Assembly (NCBI GenBank): GCA_030681475.1 | Contig: JAUXWT010000008.1 | Location: 1-33,104 of the forward strand | DNA length: 33,104 nt | Direction: 5' to 3' | From: Bacteroidales bacterium | Lineage (GTDB): Bacteria; Bacteroidota; Bacteroidia; Bacteroidales; FEN-979 | Position numbers and translations under genes: made by a program | Notes under the pieces: model-generated | Databases searched by the model: none | What the model saw: only the letters and a program-made list of their open reading frames with translations | What the model was told of the DNA's origin: nothing | Shown here: positions 1-8,824 of the stretch, piece after piece | How the letters are laid out: every line of letters starts with the position of its first letter | How positions within the stretch are numbered: the stretch's first letter is position 1

Positions 1-3000
1 TATTGCCCGGTACTGCCCCGATGAAGTGGATGACCAAAAGATGGTGGCAAAATCCAAAAAACTCCAGCTTGAATTCTGGTAGAAAATGCCGCCGGGGAGC
101 GCCATGAATCCGCTGATCATGTTATACTGCAATGGTTTGCCAGCAAGCGCGTATCCCTGGTAAAAATTGAACAGGGTATTCCACTCATTTTCGGTCGGCA
201 CATGCCACCCCGGCGGACAAAGGCCCTGGGAACCTGGGGTCGCGTTGTAGCGCATGAGTTCGTCCCACTGGTAGAATATTGAATATTGATTAACGAATGT
301 TGAATTATGAACGTATTTTTCGACTAAACAGTTGTCGGTTTGGGGATTAAACTCCGGAATCTCAACTCCAAATTCAAGATTCGCCTGCATCCAGCATTGG
401 GCGCCGATCTGAACGGTGGGATATGTCCGGTTGTCACGGATATCGGCCAGGGTATTGCCACAGGTAAACATGGGAGTGGGTGTGACGATGATGGTCTGCG
501 ATTTACTGTCGCTGCACAGCGATGCATTGGTATAGGAATAGGTGATCGATTTGGTCCCGGTGCCCGCTAACAGCGGACTGAACATACTGGTTGTTGAGTT
601 TACCCCGGGACCGGAATAGGTACCGCCCAACGGAAGCCCCCCCTTCAACTTAAAGGGTTGGGCATTGATGGTCGTGACCGCATCAAAACAGTTCAAAAAA
701 GTGACGGTTGGCGCCGGCAAACCGGTCATGATGATCATTCCTGAAACCGCAGGGTTCCCGGTAACGCAAGTCAGGTCGGAGGTCAGGATGCATTGCACCT
801 GATCATTATCCACAGGATTATATGTAAAAACTGCATTGTTTCCATTGCTTGCATTGCTTGCATTGACCTTCCATTGATATAAAGGAGTTGACCCGCCATT
901 GACCGCGGTGGCCGTGAAGGTAACGGCTGATCCGGAACAGAAGGGATTTGCTGATGCAGCAATAATGATCCCTGCCGGAAGATTCGCATGCACAACCATC
1001 GTAACCGGGTTGGAAAGGGCCGGGTTGCCTGAAATGCAAAGTTCCGATGAACTGACCTCACAGGTAATGACATCCCCATTCACCGGAGTATAAGTAAACC
1101 ATGTATTGTTTCCGTTGCTTGCATTGTTTGCATTCACTTTCCATTGATATGCCGGGGATGATCCCACGTTTACGGGATTTGCCGTAAATATTACATTGGT
1201 TCCGGCACAAACCGGGTTGGCGCCGGGTGAAATTGTAACGCTTACGGGTAAAACCTGATTTACAACCATTGTAACCGCATTGGAAGTTGCGGGATTATTT
1301 AGTGTGCAAGTGAGATTGGAGAACAGTGAACATTGTACAATATCATTGTCGGCAGGGAGGTAATTATATGTTGATTGGTTTGTGCCCGCGTTTATTCCAT
1401 TAACCTGCCATTGATATATGGGGTTTGATCCTGCATTCACCGGAATTGCGGTAAAAGTTACAGATGCACCTGCACAAATATTATTTTCCGATGCTGAGAC
1501 TGTCACACTGACCGGATTCTGTGACGCAACATTGACATTGAAAATTGCGGGGTCAATGGCAACACAACCGTTTGTATCAGTATATTGGATGGTTATCCAT
1601 TGCGGTCCGGGCACTGACCAGGAAACGCCGGCAAAGTCATCGGTTAAAGTTCCGCCGGTCAATATTGAACCTCCCACAGATACATCCCATAAATACAGCA
1701 TATTGCCAGGGTCGGTCTGATATATAACCATGTTGTCCTGACAGATCTCATTATCACCTGAAATAACCGGTATGGGAGATGGGTTAACATTTAGCCATTT
1801 TGAATTCGGTGAACCCGGCCCACAAGTATTTTCTCCTCTTACGACAATAAAACCGGGAATCGTCCCCGTGCCGAAGATAACCGTTACTGAATTGGTATTT
1901 TGTCCGATTACGATTGTTGCGCCAGCGGGAAATTCCCACAGGTAATTTTGAGCAAAGGGTATCGCTGGAACCGAAAACACGACGGGCACTCCGGAGCACA
2001 CCGTGTCGGGACCGGAAATCATCCCGGCACTGTCAGGATTATAGCAGTCTGCGAATTTAACGATCATGCCATCAGAACTTCCGCCAAGCGTTGTCTGAAA
2101 TGCTCCTGCCGAAGCGATTCTGTTCAGATCACTCGTTCCCCCACAAGCATATATGGTATCGCCATCATATGTTAATCCCCGAATCAATGTCGTAATCGTA
2201 TCTCCATAATAGGTACCCCATTGACGCTCTCCCTGTGGATTGAATTTGACCAGAAATGCAATTACGCTGTAAATTCCATTGGCAGGAAGTGCAGGCTGAT
2301 AGCTATTGGGTGTCGAAATATTATCAGAAGAATGTGTATCTGACGCAATAAATACATTCAGGCTGTCATCAACCATGACATCACTGTCATTCCCCTCTCC
2401 ATAAGTACCACCATAATAGGTGGCCCAGCTCCTTTGACCTGCATAATTAAACTTAACAAGGAACAGGTTTGCATGGTCCGGTAATCCGACCCATCCCGGT
2501 TGAAAACTTCCCGGGGTCGAAATGTTATCCTGGGAAGTTGTACTTCCGCATATATAAACATTCTCATCTGCCGAAATCGCAATTGATTGCATATGGTCCA
2601 ATGAAGCCCCTCCATAGTAGGTTCCCCATTGTCGAACACCGTCACTGCTGAACCTGACGAGGTAACCGTCTGATATTGTATAGATACAAGGCGGATTTCC
2701 CAGCAATGGCTGATGCGAACCCGGTGTCGAAATATTATCGGGTGATGTTGTTTCGCCCGTTAAAAATACAACTCCTGATTGATCTCCAATGACCGATAAG
2801 GCCTTGTCCCTGCAACTTCCCCCATAATAGGTTCCCCAGATGCGATTCCCATCGGTTGAGAATTTTACAAGAAAGCTGTCTTCTCCTCCTCCTGACGTTG
2901 GTTGATGAGCGCCGGGAGTGGCAATATTGTCGGGAGAATAAGCAATGCCACATAAATAAATATATCCGTTTTGATCGGCAAAAATGCCGGTTCCAAGTTC

Positions 3001-4245
3001 AGCAACAGATCCTCCATAATAGGATGACCAGATGCGCTGGCCGGTACTGTTAAATTTTCCGAAACAAGCATTATAAAATCCGGACAGATTAGTCTGATAG
3101 GCGCCAGGACTTGCGATATTGGTTGGAGAGTCTGTATTTCCCGCAAAAAATAAATTATTGTTTTCATCCAGCGAGATTGATGACAAATAATCATCTCCGG
3201 CTCCGCCAAAATAGGTCGCCCAGTTCCGTTCACCGGCGGTTGTAAAACTGGCGATCAAACCATCCTGGCCGCCTTTGAGGGTGGTTTGAAATGCTCCTGT
3301 AGTTGCAATGTTATCAGCAGATGAAGTTTCTCCGCATAAATAGATATTGCGATCCATTCCAAACTTTATATCCATAAATCCATCGAAGTCAGATCCTCCG
3401 TAATAGGTTCCCCACATGCGGGTCGGATAGGGGTCGATCACCAAAGTTGAATGTTCCGGTAAAGCCTGATCAACCGCAAACCCATAGATATCCTCCCCGG
3501 TTTTTACGAATCTGACATTAACATCTACCTTCGATTGGCCTGACTGACAGAAGCTTTGAGGGATCTCTTCTTCTATTGTGCCTATTGTGTTTATTATTTT
3601 CAACGACCCCGAAGAAGTGATCACAATTTCAGGATCTGTAATTTTCATCCGGATCGAAGACAGTTTTCCCTCCGGATGAACCACGAAATTGTACTTTACC
3701 CCCGATTCCGGAGCGGTGAAAAATTCCAGGTCAATACCGGGATAGATATTTTTGTAAGTGACCGTTTGATATGAATGAACAAACGTAACTCCTTCAACAG
3801 GCGTTCCGGTGGTGTAATAATTCCGGAAGTCTTCCGATGGCCCGGATGTGATAATTTCGCACTGAGGGTTGGAACCGATTAGGTCGAAGTCGATGCGGTG
3901 GAACTTGTAATTGGTCAGGGTTGAATCTGGTTCTGTTTTCGTGACACGTGACGCGTGACGCGTGACACATGCCGCGGAACGCGAAACTTCAATATTCGAT
4001 ATTCGTTGTTCAATATTCGATATTCCATAGAGATCGTAACTAAATCCTCCCCTCCGCAACTGCACATTCATCCCGGGGGTATTCAACAGATACAAAACCG
4101 CGGGATTGGGTTTGTTATTCTGATCAATGACCTGGCCTTTGTTTTCGATAAAACCCCGCTTCGAATTGCCGGTAAATGGCTTGACGGAAGCCTGGCAGGT
4201 ACAGCAAATAATCAGCAGGAACAGGATGATCCGGAATCTGTACAT
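1..4245 (-). CDS. Secreted SBBP-repeat, Ig-like and FISUMP-domain protein (C-terminus beyond window)
   Basis: The frame is open from ATG at 4245 through base 1, giving 1,415 residues with no stop, so the gene is cut by the left edge. Residues 4-19 are hydrophobic and look like a signal peptide. Next comes the FIENKGQ opening usual for Bacteroidota SBBP proteins. About seven repeats of 60-70 residues, with motifs such as WGTYYGG and DNISTPG, fill roughly 275-690. Two PKD/Ig-like segments follow (about 735-900), then three closely related Ig-like units of about 90 residues (about 903-1172). From about 1262 there is a FISUMP (Fibrobacter succinogenes major paralogous) domain, with DIRDNRTYPTVQIG and GLCPPGWHVPTENEW, ending here at FWSSTSSGQY. 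Such proteins are exported, but their exact role is unknown. Two heptamer arrays lie inside the frame (274-315 and 3941-4024). The domain calls are firm; the function is inference. Confidence 0.88.
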   Translation of the reverse strand, partial: MYRFRIILFLLIICCTCQASVKPFTGNSKRGFIENKGQVIDQNNKPNPAVLYLLNTPGMNVQLRRGGFSYDLYGISNIEQRISNIEVSRSAACVTRHASRVTKTEPDSTLTNYKFHRIDFDLIGSNPQCEIITSGPSEDFRNYYTTGTPVEGVTFVHSYQTVTYKNIYPGIDLEFFTAPESGVKYNFVVHPEGKLSSIRMKITDPEIVITSSGSLKIINTIGTIEEEIPQSFCQSGQSKVDVNVRFVKTGEDIYGFAVDQALPEHSTLVIDPYPTRMWGTYYGGSDFDGFMDIKFGMDRNIYLCGETSSADNIATTGAFQTTLKGGQDGLIASFTTAGERNWATYFGGAGDDYLSSISLDENNNLFFAGNTDSPTNIASPGAYQTNLSGFYNACFGKFNSTGQRIWSSYYGGSVAELGTGIFADQNGYIYLCGIAYSPDNIATPGAHQPTSGGGEDSFLVKFSTDGNRIWGTYYGGSCRDKALSVIGDQSGVVFLTGETTSPDNISTPGSHQPLLGNPPCIYTISDGYLVRFSSDGVRQWGTYYGGASLDHMQSIAISADENVYICGSTTSQDNISTPGSFQPGWVGLPDHANLFLVKFNYAGQRSWATYYGGTYGEGNDSDVMVDDSLNVFIASDTHSSDNISTPNSYQPALPANGIYSVIAFLVKFNPQGERQWGTYYGDTITTLIRGLTYDGDTIYACGGTSDLNRIASAGAFQTTLGGSSDGMIVKFADCYNPDSAGMISGPDTVCSGVPVVFSVPAIPFAQNYLWEFPAGATIVIGQNTNSVTVIFGTGTIPGFIVVRGENTCGPGSPNSKWLNVNPSPIPVISGDNEICQDNMVIYQTDPGNMLYLWDVSVGGSILTGGTLTDDFAGVSWSVPGPQWITIQYTDTNGCVAIDPAIFNVNVASQNPVSVTVSASENNICAGASVTFTAIPVNAGSNPIYQWQVNGINAGTNQSTYNYLPADNDIVQCSLFSNLTCTLNNPATSNAVTMVVNQVLPVSVTISPGANPVCAGTNVIFTANPVNVGSSPAYQWKVNANNASNGNNTWFTYTPVNGDVITCEVSSSELCISGNPALSNPVTMVVHANLPAGIIIAASANPFCSGSAVTFTATAVNGGSTPLYQWKVNASNASNGNNAVFTYNPVDNDQVQCILTSDLTCVTGNPAVSGMIIMTGLPAPTVTFLNCFDAVTTINAQPFKLKGGLPLGGTYSGPGVNSTTSMFSPLLAGTGTKSITYSYTNASLCSDSKSQTIIVTPTPMFTCGNTLADIRDNRTYPTVQIGAQCWMQANLEFGVEIPEFNPQTDNCLVEKYVHNSTFVNQYSIFYQWDELMRYNATPGSQGLCPPGWHVPTENEWNTLFNFYQGYALAGKPLQYNMISGFMALPGGIFYQNSSWSFLDFATIFWSSTSSGQYRAI
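274..315. repeat. Heptamer array, GAATATT family, inside the FISUMP coding region
   Basis: Six consecutive 7-bp units follow the pattern GAATATT, with variants such as GATTAAC, GAATGTT and GAATTAT; the last unit (309-315) is weak. The 42 bp equal 14 codons, so the host frame survives. It encodes HNSTFVNQYSIF on the minus strand. Confidence 0.75.
730..1535 (-). repeat. Three tandem Ig-like coding repeats of about 270 bp
   Basis: The marker CCATTGATAT (plus strand) recurs at 871, 1141 and 1408, spaced 270 and 267 bp apart. The encoded units share the motifs CAGTNVIFTA, YQWKVNA and NPVTMVV with small changes. They look like recent in-frame duplications of one Ig-like domain in the surface protein. 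Confidence 0.8.
3941..4024. repeat. Twelve-unit phase-locked heptamer array inside the SBBP gene
   Basis: The 84 bp divide into twelve 7-bp units with no slip. Units 1-4 are of the GTGACRC type (3941-3968), units 5-7 are transitional (3969-3989), and units 8-12 are of the CAATATT/CGATATT type (3990-4024). The length equals 28 codons, and the host minus-strand frame stays open as ISNIEQRISNIEV followed by SRSAACVTRHASRVT. Confidence 0.85.
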
Positions 4246-4315
4246 GCTTGTGGGATATTGACATTGTAAAGATACCAAATAATAAGGAAAAGTTGTCTGC
4301 ATGCCAGTAATTGGG

Positions 4316-4345
4316 TTGATTTTAATCTGCAGATGGCTATCTTTG
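4316..4345 (+). promoter_or_regulatory. Bacteroidota-type promoter for the 4371 gene
   Basis: TTG at 4316-4318 and TATCTTTG at 4338-4345 are 19 bp apart, fitting the Bacteroidota -33/-7 pattern (TTTG or TTG, then TAnnTTTG). The -7 box ends 25 bp before the ATG at 4371. Confidence 0.6.
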
Positions 4346-4370
4346 TGCTGAAATAATAAATCCTTGCCAT

Positions 4371-4829
4371 ATGATACGGTTAATGCTGCTTATTCTTATC
4401 CCGCTTATCAGTTTCTCTGCCAATGCACAAATGCAAGCCGGAGTTGAACAAGAAATTGCCCTGATCAAAAACACCATCCAGACCGCTTATGTCGAAGGCC
4501 TCCAGAATGAAGGTGACACGATCAAGATCAACAGCGGTTTTCATCCCGGATTTGAACTCCTCATCCCCTCGAATGATGGTAAACTGGAAAAATACAGTCT
4601 GACGGCATGGAAAGCTAAAGTTAAGGCCAGCCTTGCCTCAGGGAAATTGCCCAGAAAAGATGAGGAAAAAATTTCGGTCAAATTTCTGTTCGTTGATGTC
4701 ACAGGTGATGCCGCCGTGGCCAAATTCGAATTTTATGTGGGACAAAAACTTGCCTATATGGATTATCAGTTTCTGTACAAGTTCTGGGATGGCTGGAAAA
4801 TTGTCAGCAAGATTTTTCATAAATACTGA
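4371..4829 (+). CDS. Secreted NTF2-like / putative lumazine-binding family protein
   Basis: This 152-residue protein has a signal peptide (MIRLMLLILIPLISFSANA, cleavage near residue 19). Its mature part resembles the NTF2-like fold of the putative lumazine-binding family: an N-terminal helix with AYVEGLQNEGD, a central FHPGFELLIPS segment, and C-terminal strands with VTGDAAVAKFEF and WKIVSKIFHKY. Proteins of this type in Bacteroidota are small exported proteins without an assigned reaction, and none is claimed here. A promoter directly upstream supports the start. The next gene (TerC-like) begins 59 bp later, so co-transcription is possible. The family call comes from the overall pattern and not from a catalytic motif. 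Confidence 0.72.
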   Translation: MIRLMLLILIPLISFSANAQMQAGVEQEIALIKNTIQTAYVEGLQNEGDTIKINSGFHPGFELLIPSNDGKLEKYSLTAWKAKVKASLASGKLPRKDEEKISVKFLFVDVTGDAAVAKFEFYVGQKLAYMDYQFLYKFWDGWKIVSKIFHKY

Positions 4830-4888
4830 CTTTCATCAATACCGCACCAAATGATAAATCAAACGATCAATCACAGGAAAACAAACAA

Positions 4889-5626
4889 ATGACATACGAA
4901 ATAATCATCTCACTCATAACCCTAGTCGGCCTGGAAATTGTATTAGGCATTGACAACATAATATTCATATCGATCCTGGCAAGCAAACTGCCAGAGCGCC
5001 AGCAGAAAAAGGCGCGCAGGTATGGCCTTTTATTAGCGATGTTGCTGAGGCTGGTATTGTTGTCGGTCGTAACCCTCATCATGCAGTTAAAAGATGATCT
5101 CTTCTCCGTTTTCGGACAAGGCATTTCCGGGAAAGACATTGTACTCATCCTTGGAGGACTTTTTTTAATGTATAAAAGCACGGTGGAGATCTATCATAAA
5201 ATGGAAGGGGTGGACGGAGATCAGACCAGCAAACTCAAGGGAACCGGGTTTCTGCAGGTGATGGTCCAGATCCTGATCATGGATATGGTATTTTCAATCG
5301 ATTCCATCATCACCGCTGTCGGGATGGTGAAGGTTCTCTGGGTCATGTATGCAGCCATAATTATATCCGTCGGGGTCATGTTGCTGGCGGCGGAACCGAT
5401 CAGCAGATTTGTGAACAACCATCCTGCATTTAAAATGCTCGCCCTCTCTTTCCTGCTGCTCATCGGATTTGCCCTTGTTACCGAGGGGTTTGGACTTGAC
5501 ATTCCAAAAGGGTACATCTACTTTGCAATGACTTTTTCATTCCTTGTCGACATCCTTCAGATGCGTATGAATAAGGGCCGCACAACCCCGGTTCCCACAA
5601 GAGAACATTATAAAATTAAAAAATAG
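4889..5626 (+). CDS. TerC family integral membrane protein
   Basis: The protein has 245 residues and about seven hydrophobic segments. The TerC hallmark GLEIVLGIDNIIFISIL lies at residues 14-30, and the second conserved motif ILIMDMVFSIDSIITAVGM lies around 128-146; the acidic residues within these membrane segments are the conserved feature of the family. TerC/YkoY proteins are linked to metal (Mn2+ or Ca2+) export and tellurium-resistance phenotypes, but the substrate here cannot be told. The C-terminal tail after residue 225 is basic and hydrophilic. The phzF-like gene begins 16 bp downstream, so the two are probably co-transcribed. No ter operon partners are present. Confidence 0.92.
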   Translation: MTYEIIISLITLVGLEIVLGIDNIIFISILASKLPERQQKKARRYGLLLAMLLRLVLLSVVTLIMQLKDDLFSVFGQGISGKDIVLILGGLFLMYKSTVEIYHKMEGVDGDQTSKLKGTGFLQVMVQILIMDMVFSIDSIITAVGMVKVLWVMYAAIIISVGVMLLAAEPISRFVNNHPAFKMLALSFLLLIGFALVTEGFGLDIPKGYIYFAMTFSFLVDILQMRMNKGRTTPVPTREHYKIKK

Positions 5627-5642
5627 AATAAAATATAGAGGT

Positions 5643-6434
5643 GTGAAAAAAATTAAATTTTTTCAGGTTGATGCCTTTACCGACCATTTATTTGGCGGGA
5701 ATCCTGCCGCCGTTTGCCTTCTGGACCAATGGTTAGATGACAGGCTCATGCAGGCGATCGCCATGGAGAACAACCTCTCCGAAACAGCCTTTGTGGTTAA
5801 ACAGGGGGATAGATTTGCGATCAGGTGGTTTACACCAACCGTCGAAGTGGATCTGTGCGGACATGCCACGCTGGCATCGGCCTTTGTGATTTTCAACCAC
5901 AGTGATTTTCAGGGCGGTGAAATCATTTTTCACTCGCTGAGGAGTGGGGAACTGAAGGTTCGGCAAGACCTGGGGAAATTATTTCTGGATTTCCCGGCGG
6001 ATGAAATACACGGTTGCGATATGATTCCTGAAATCATAAAAGGTACGGGTTCAACACCGCTGGAAGTGTACAGGGGTAAATCTGACTACATGGCTGTTTT
6101 TGGTTCAGAGGAGGAGGTGCTTGGCATCCTGCCTGATTTTGATACCATTGAAAAAATTGATGCCAGGGGGTTGATCGTGACTGCACACGGCAATACCGTT
6201 GATTTCGTCTCCAGGTTCTTCGGGCCTCAATCAGGCGTTGACGAGGACCCGGTAACGGGATCGGCGCATACAACCCTGATCCCTTATTGGTCGGGGAGGC
6301 TTGGGAAGACCATCCTGCATGCAAAACAACTTTCAAAGCGAGTTGGAAATCTTGATTGTCAGTTCCTTCCTCCCAGGGTGATCATAGGTGGCGAAGCACA
6401 ATTATTTGCATCAGGAGAGATTATTTTAACATAA
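5643..6434 (+). CDS. PhzF family isomerase/epimerase
   Basis: This 263-residue protein uses a GTG start (GTG-AAA-AAA). It opens with the family signature KIKFFQVDAFTDHLFGGNPAAV. The catalytic glutamate of PhzF-fold isomerases is E47 in NNLSETAFV. The motifs WFTPTVEVDLCGHATLASA and GVDEDPVTGSAHTTLIPYW mark the two halves of the diaminopimelate-epimerase-like fold. PhzF itself acts in phenazine synthesis, but most family members sit outside phenazine clusters, as here, and their substrates are unknown. It lies 16 bp after the TerC gene, probably in one transcript. Length and motifs are complete. Confidence 0.93.
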   Translation: MKKIKFFQVDAFTDHLFGGNPAAVCLLDQWLDDRLMQAIAMENNLSETAFVVKQGDRFAIRWFTPTVEVDLCGHATLASAFVIFNHSDFQGGEIIFHSLRSGELKVRQDLGKLFLDFPADEIHGCDMIPEIIKGTGSTPLEVYRGKSDYMAVFGSEEEVLGILPDFDTIEKIDARGLIVTAHGNTVDFVSRFFGPQSGVDEDPVTGSAHTTLIPYWSGRLGKTILHAKQLSKRVGNLDCQFLPPRVIIGGEAQLFASGEIILT

Positions 6435-6565
6435 ATCTTAATTTTTTATATTTTTACAGTAGCCAGGCACCGGCATAAACCTGGGGTAAATGTTACGCTA
6501 AACTTTACGGAATTAGTTACAATATATTTACTATGAGTTAGTTATAAACTTAACCATGGAAACTT

Positions 6566-7720
6566 ATGTGCCGTACAAAATTATTATTCATTATCTGCCT
6601 GGCATTAATATGCTCCCTCGGCTGCAAAAAAAACGATAAGGAAAAGCCCGACTACTCGTGCAATTGTGGTCAATATGGCGAAAATCTTGCTACTTTCCTG
6701 CTTGACCGCCCATTGTCGTTGATGCCATTTTATGATGCAAACAAGAAATGGGGATTTATGGATGGTTCAGGGGAGGTAATCATTGCACCACAATACCACA
6801 TGGCCTACCGGTTCTCAAACAACCGGGCACTGATCGTGGACAATTCAACGGGCAAGGAGTTTGTGGGATTCCTGAACGAAGAAGGAGGGATGGCCATACA
6901 GCCCAAGTACAGGTTTATCGCCTCATTTTTCCCGAAGGAGGGCCTTTTACCGGTTGGTAATCTGCAAACCTGGAAGATCGGGTTTCTTGACCGTGACGGA
7001 AATCTGCCAATTCCATATCAGTACAATTTGGTTCGTGAATTTCATGAAGGGATGGCTACAGTTTCAAACGGTATGTTGCAAGGCGCCATTGATACCCAGG
7101 GAAATCTGAAGATACCGATGGAATATATTAGCATCGGATTTTTTACCGAAGGTCTGGCATTTGTGATTACACCCCTAGGCAAGCACGGTTACATCAATAA
7201 AGATAATCAGTTTGTCATTGAGGGAGACTATACAGAAGGTGGTTGGTTTGTTGCCGGACTCGCCTGGGTCAATGATCCGATCAGCCACAAGTATGGTTTT
7301 ATCAGGAAGGACGGGAGTTTCCTGGTTAATCCTGTATATCAGGCAGTTGGTACTTTTTGGGAAGGCTTTGCCGCTGTGAAGAGTAACAGCGCCTGGGGAT
7401 TTATCAACAACTCCGGCGCAATGGCAATTGCCTGCCAGTTTGAGGATGTTGCAGGCGGATTCTCTGAAGGACTTGCCCCAGTGAAGAAAAATGGTAAATG
7501 GGGATATATAAACTTTTCCGGGTCTTATATCATCAATCCTGAATTTGATGATGCTGATGTTTTTGTATGCGGGATTGCAATGGTCGATTATATTGATGGA
7601 ACTTACGGCTTTATAAACCGTGAAGGCAAGTCGGTGTGGAGATCTGCATACAATGCCTGGAAATCAGAAAACTTTGAGGCAGATAAATTGTCATGCCATG
7701 AAGACCGTGGGGGCCACTGA
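6566..7720 (+). CDS. WG-repeat lipoprotein
   Basis: The 384-residue protein starts with a lipoprotein signal (hydrophobic core, then CSLGC, lipidated Cys at about residue 20), so it is probably membrane-anchored and exported. The rest is at least eight WG repeats of about 35-45 residues, recognisable by KWGFMDGSGEVIIAPQY, KYGFIRKDGSFLVNPVY, AWGFINNSGAMAIACQF and KWGYINFSGSYIINPEF. WG repeats form beta-rich modules of unknown function, often in surface proteins. An ATG at 6556 is out of frame with this gene, so 6566 is the start. The 131-bp gap to phzF suggests its own promoter, but no clear -7 box was found. Confidence 0.9.
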   Translation: MCRTKLLFIICLALICSLGCKKNDKEKPDYSCNCGQYGENLATFLLDRPLSLMPFYDANKKWGFMDGSGEVIIAPQYHMAYRFSNNRALIVDNSTGKEFVGFLNEEGGMAIQPKYRFIASFFPKEGLLPVGNLQTWKIGFLDRDGNLPIPYQYNLVREFHEGMATVSNGMLQGAIDTQGNLKIPMEYISIGFFTEGLAFVITPLGKHGYINKDNQFVIEGDYTEGGWFVAGLAWVNDPISHKYGFIRKDGSFLVNPVYQAVGTFWEGFAAVKSNSAWGFINNSGAMAIACQFEDVAGGFSEGLAPVKKNGKWGYINFSGSYIINPEFDDADVFVCGIAMVDYIDGTYGFINREGKSVWRSAYNAWKSENFEADKLSCHEDRGGH

Positions 7721-8121
7721 AGCAGCGCCTGATATGCATCAGTAACGTTCCGGCTTGTTCAAGATCGACCGCCAGAAGACATATCTTTTCAATCCGTTTT
7801 TCAAATTCCATAACCTCTTAATTTTCTTCGTGCAACTTCGTGCGACCTTCTTTTAACTTCGTGTAACAAAACACAACGCTATTGTGCAACAATCACACCC
7901 GCCACAACCAAGATCGGTACCAGACGAAGGACTTCAGGCAGTCATTCCCTTCTCATCCCCGTCTTTTCCCGGTTTTATCTCCACTATTCAGTCATTCACC
8001 GAATTTTGTTTTCCCAGGTCACTACCCCGTTATATTTTTGCTTCGTCTTGTTAAAACAATAACAGCATAGGTGCAAAATTGCATTTTCAATCAAATTCAT
8101 CACTAATTTAAAACTCAAGCC
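7721..8121. other. Gene-free stretch with a degenerate CTTCGTG repeat
   Basis: These 401 bp hold no convincing gene. At about 7825-7868 the motif CTTCGTG recurs at roughly 10-bp steps (CTTCGTGCAA, then CTTCGTGCGA, a degenerate unit, then ACTTCGTGTAAC). A minus-strand open frame starting at 7811 runs back through the end of the WG-repeat gene and matches no family I know. A possible -7 box for the 8122 gene lies at 8033-8040. Confidence 0.6.
8033..8040 (+). promoter_or_regulatory. Possible -7 box for the 8122 gene
   Basis: TATTTTTG fits TAnnTTTG and lies 81 bp before the ATG. The nearest TTTG (8005-8008) is 24 bp upstream, longer than the usual spacer, so the call is weak. Confidence 0.35.
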
Positions 8122-8784
8122 ATGAAAAAAATCACATTCGCGATCATGTTCGCACTATTATCAACCACCCTTTTTGCCCAGGCTCAAAATAGCGGCACAT
8201 CGCAAGTTGAAGAAATGAAGACCCTTTTTGGTAAAGGAAACAAAGTAAAGATAGGCTGGTTTATCGGCACAAACGGCGGATATACCCGTTTTAATTCCCG
8301 CGACATTGCCCTAATGGGGTTGAGCGCAGGCTTGATCATCAACCACAATTTCACCATCGGCCTTACCGGGTACGGCATTACCAATTCTGATTATCTTACG
8401 TACAGACAATTTATCGACACGACTGATGTAAGGCTTGAAGGCGGTTATTGCGGATTGCTGGTTGAGTACACCCTGTTTCCAAAATCAGTCGTCCACGTCA
8501 CCTTCCCGGTGTTGATCGGAGGCGGAAATCTCTCCTACAACAGTATCTACGACAAAAGGAATAAGGACGGGGATGATTGGAATTGGGATAATAAAGCGAT
8601 AGACAAGGATTATTTTTTCGTGATCGAACCTGGCGTAAAAGCCGAAGTTAACATTTTTAAATTCATGAGACTCGGCGCTGGCGTGAGCTACCGCTATACA
8701 CCGGATTTGAATTTGATCCACACCAGTGCATCATTTATTAATAATTTCACAGCCAGCGCCTCTCTCAAATTCGGGAAGTTCTAA
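8122..8784 (+). CDS. Probable outer-membrane beta-barrel protein
   Basis: The 220-residue protein has a clear signal peptide (MKKITFAIMFALLSTTLFAQA, cleavage near residue 20). The mature chain alternates polar and hydrophobic residues in strand-like blocks (IGWFIGTNGGYTRF, GLSAGLIINHNFTIGLTGYGI, FVIEPGVKAEVNIFKFMRLGAGVSYRY) and ends in an aromatic residue (SASLKFGKF), as expected for an outer-membrane barrel of the small porin-like type found in Bacteroidota. A glycine- and aspartate-rich loop (KRNKDGDDWNWDNKAID) would face outward. No enzyme motif is seen. A heptamer array begins directly after the stop codon. Confidence 0.68.
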   Translation: MKKITFAIMFALLSTTLFAQAQNSGTSQVEEMKTLFGKGNKVKIGWFIGTNGGYTRFNSRDIALMGLSAGLIINHNFTIGLTGYGITNSDYLTYRQFIDTTDVRLEGGYCGLLVEYTLFPKSVVHVTFPVLIGGGNLSYNSIYDKRNKDGDDWNWDNKAIDKDYFFVIEPGVKAEVNIFKFMRLGAGVSYRYTPDLNLIHTSASFINNFTASASLKFGKF

Positions 8785-8818
8785 GAATCAGAAATCCGAA
8801 ATCTGAAATCTGAAATCC
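8785..8818. repeat. Heptamer array, GAAATCY family, abutting a stop codon
   Basis: Four exact-length units GAAATC(C/T) run from 8791 to 8818, preceded by a partial unit GAATCA (8785-8790). The first base follows the TAA (8782-8784) of the barrel protein. Confidence 0.85.
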
Positions 8819-8824
8819 AATTTT

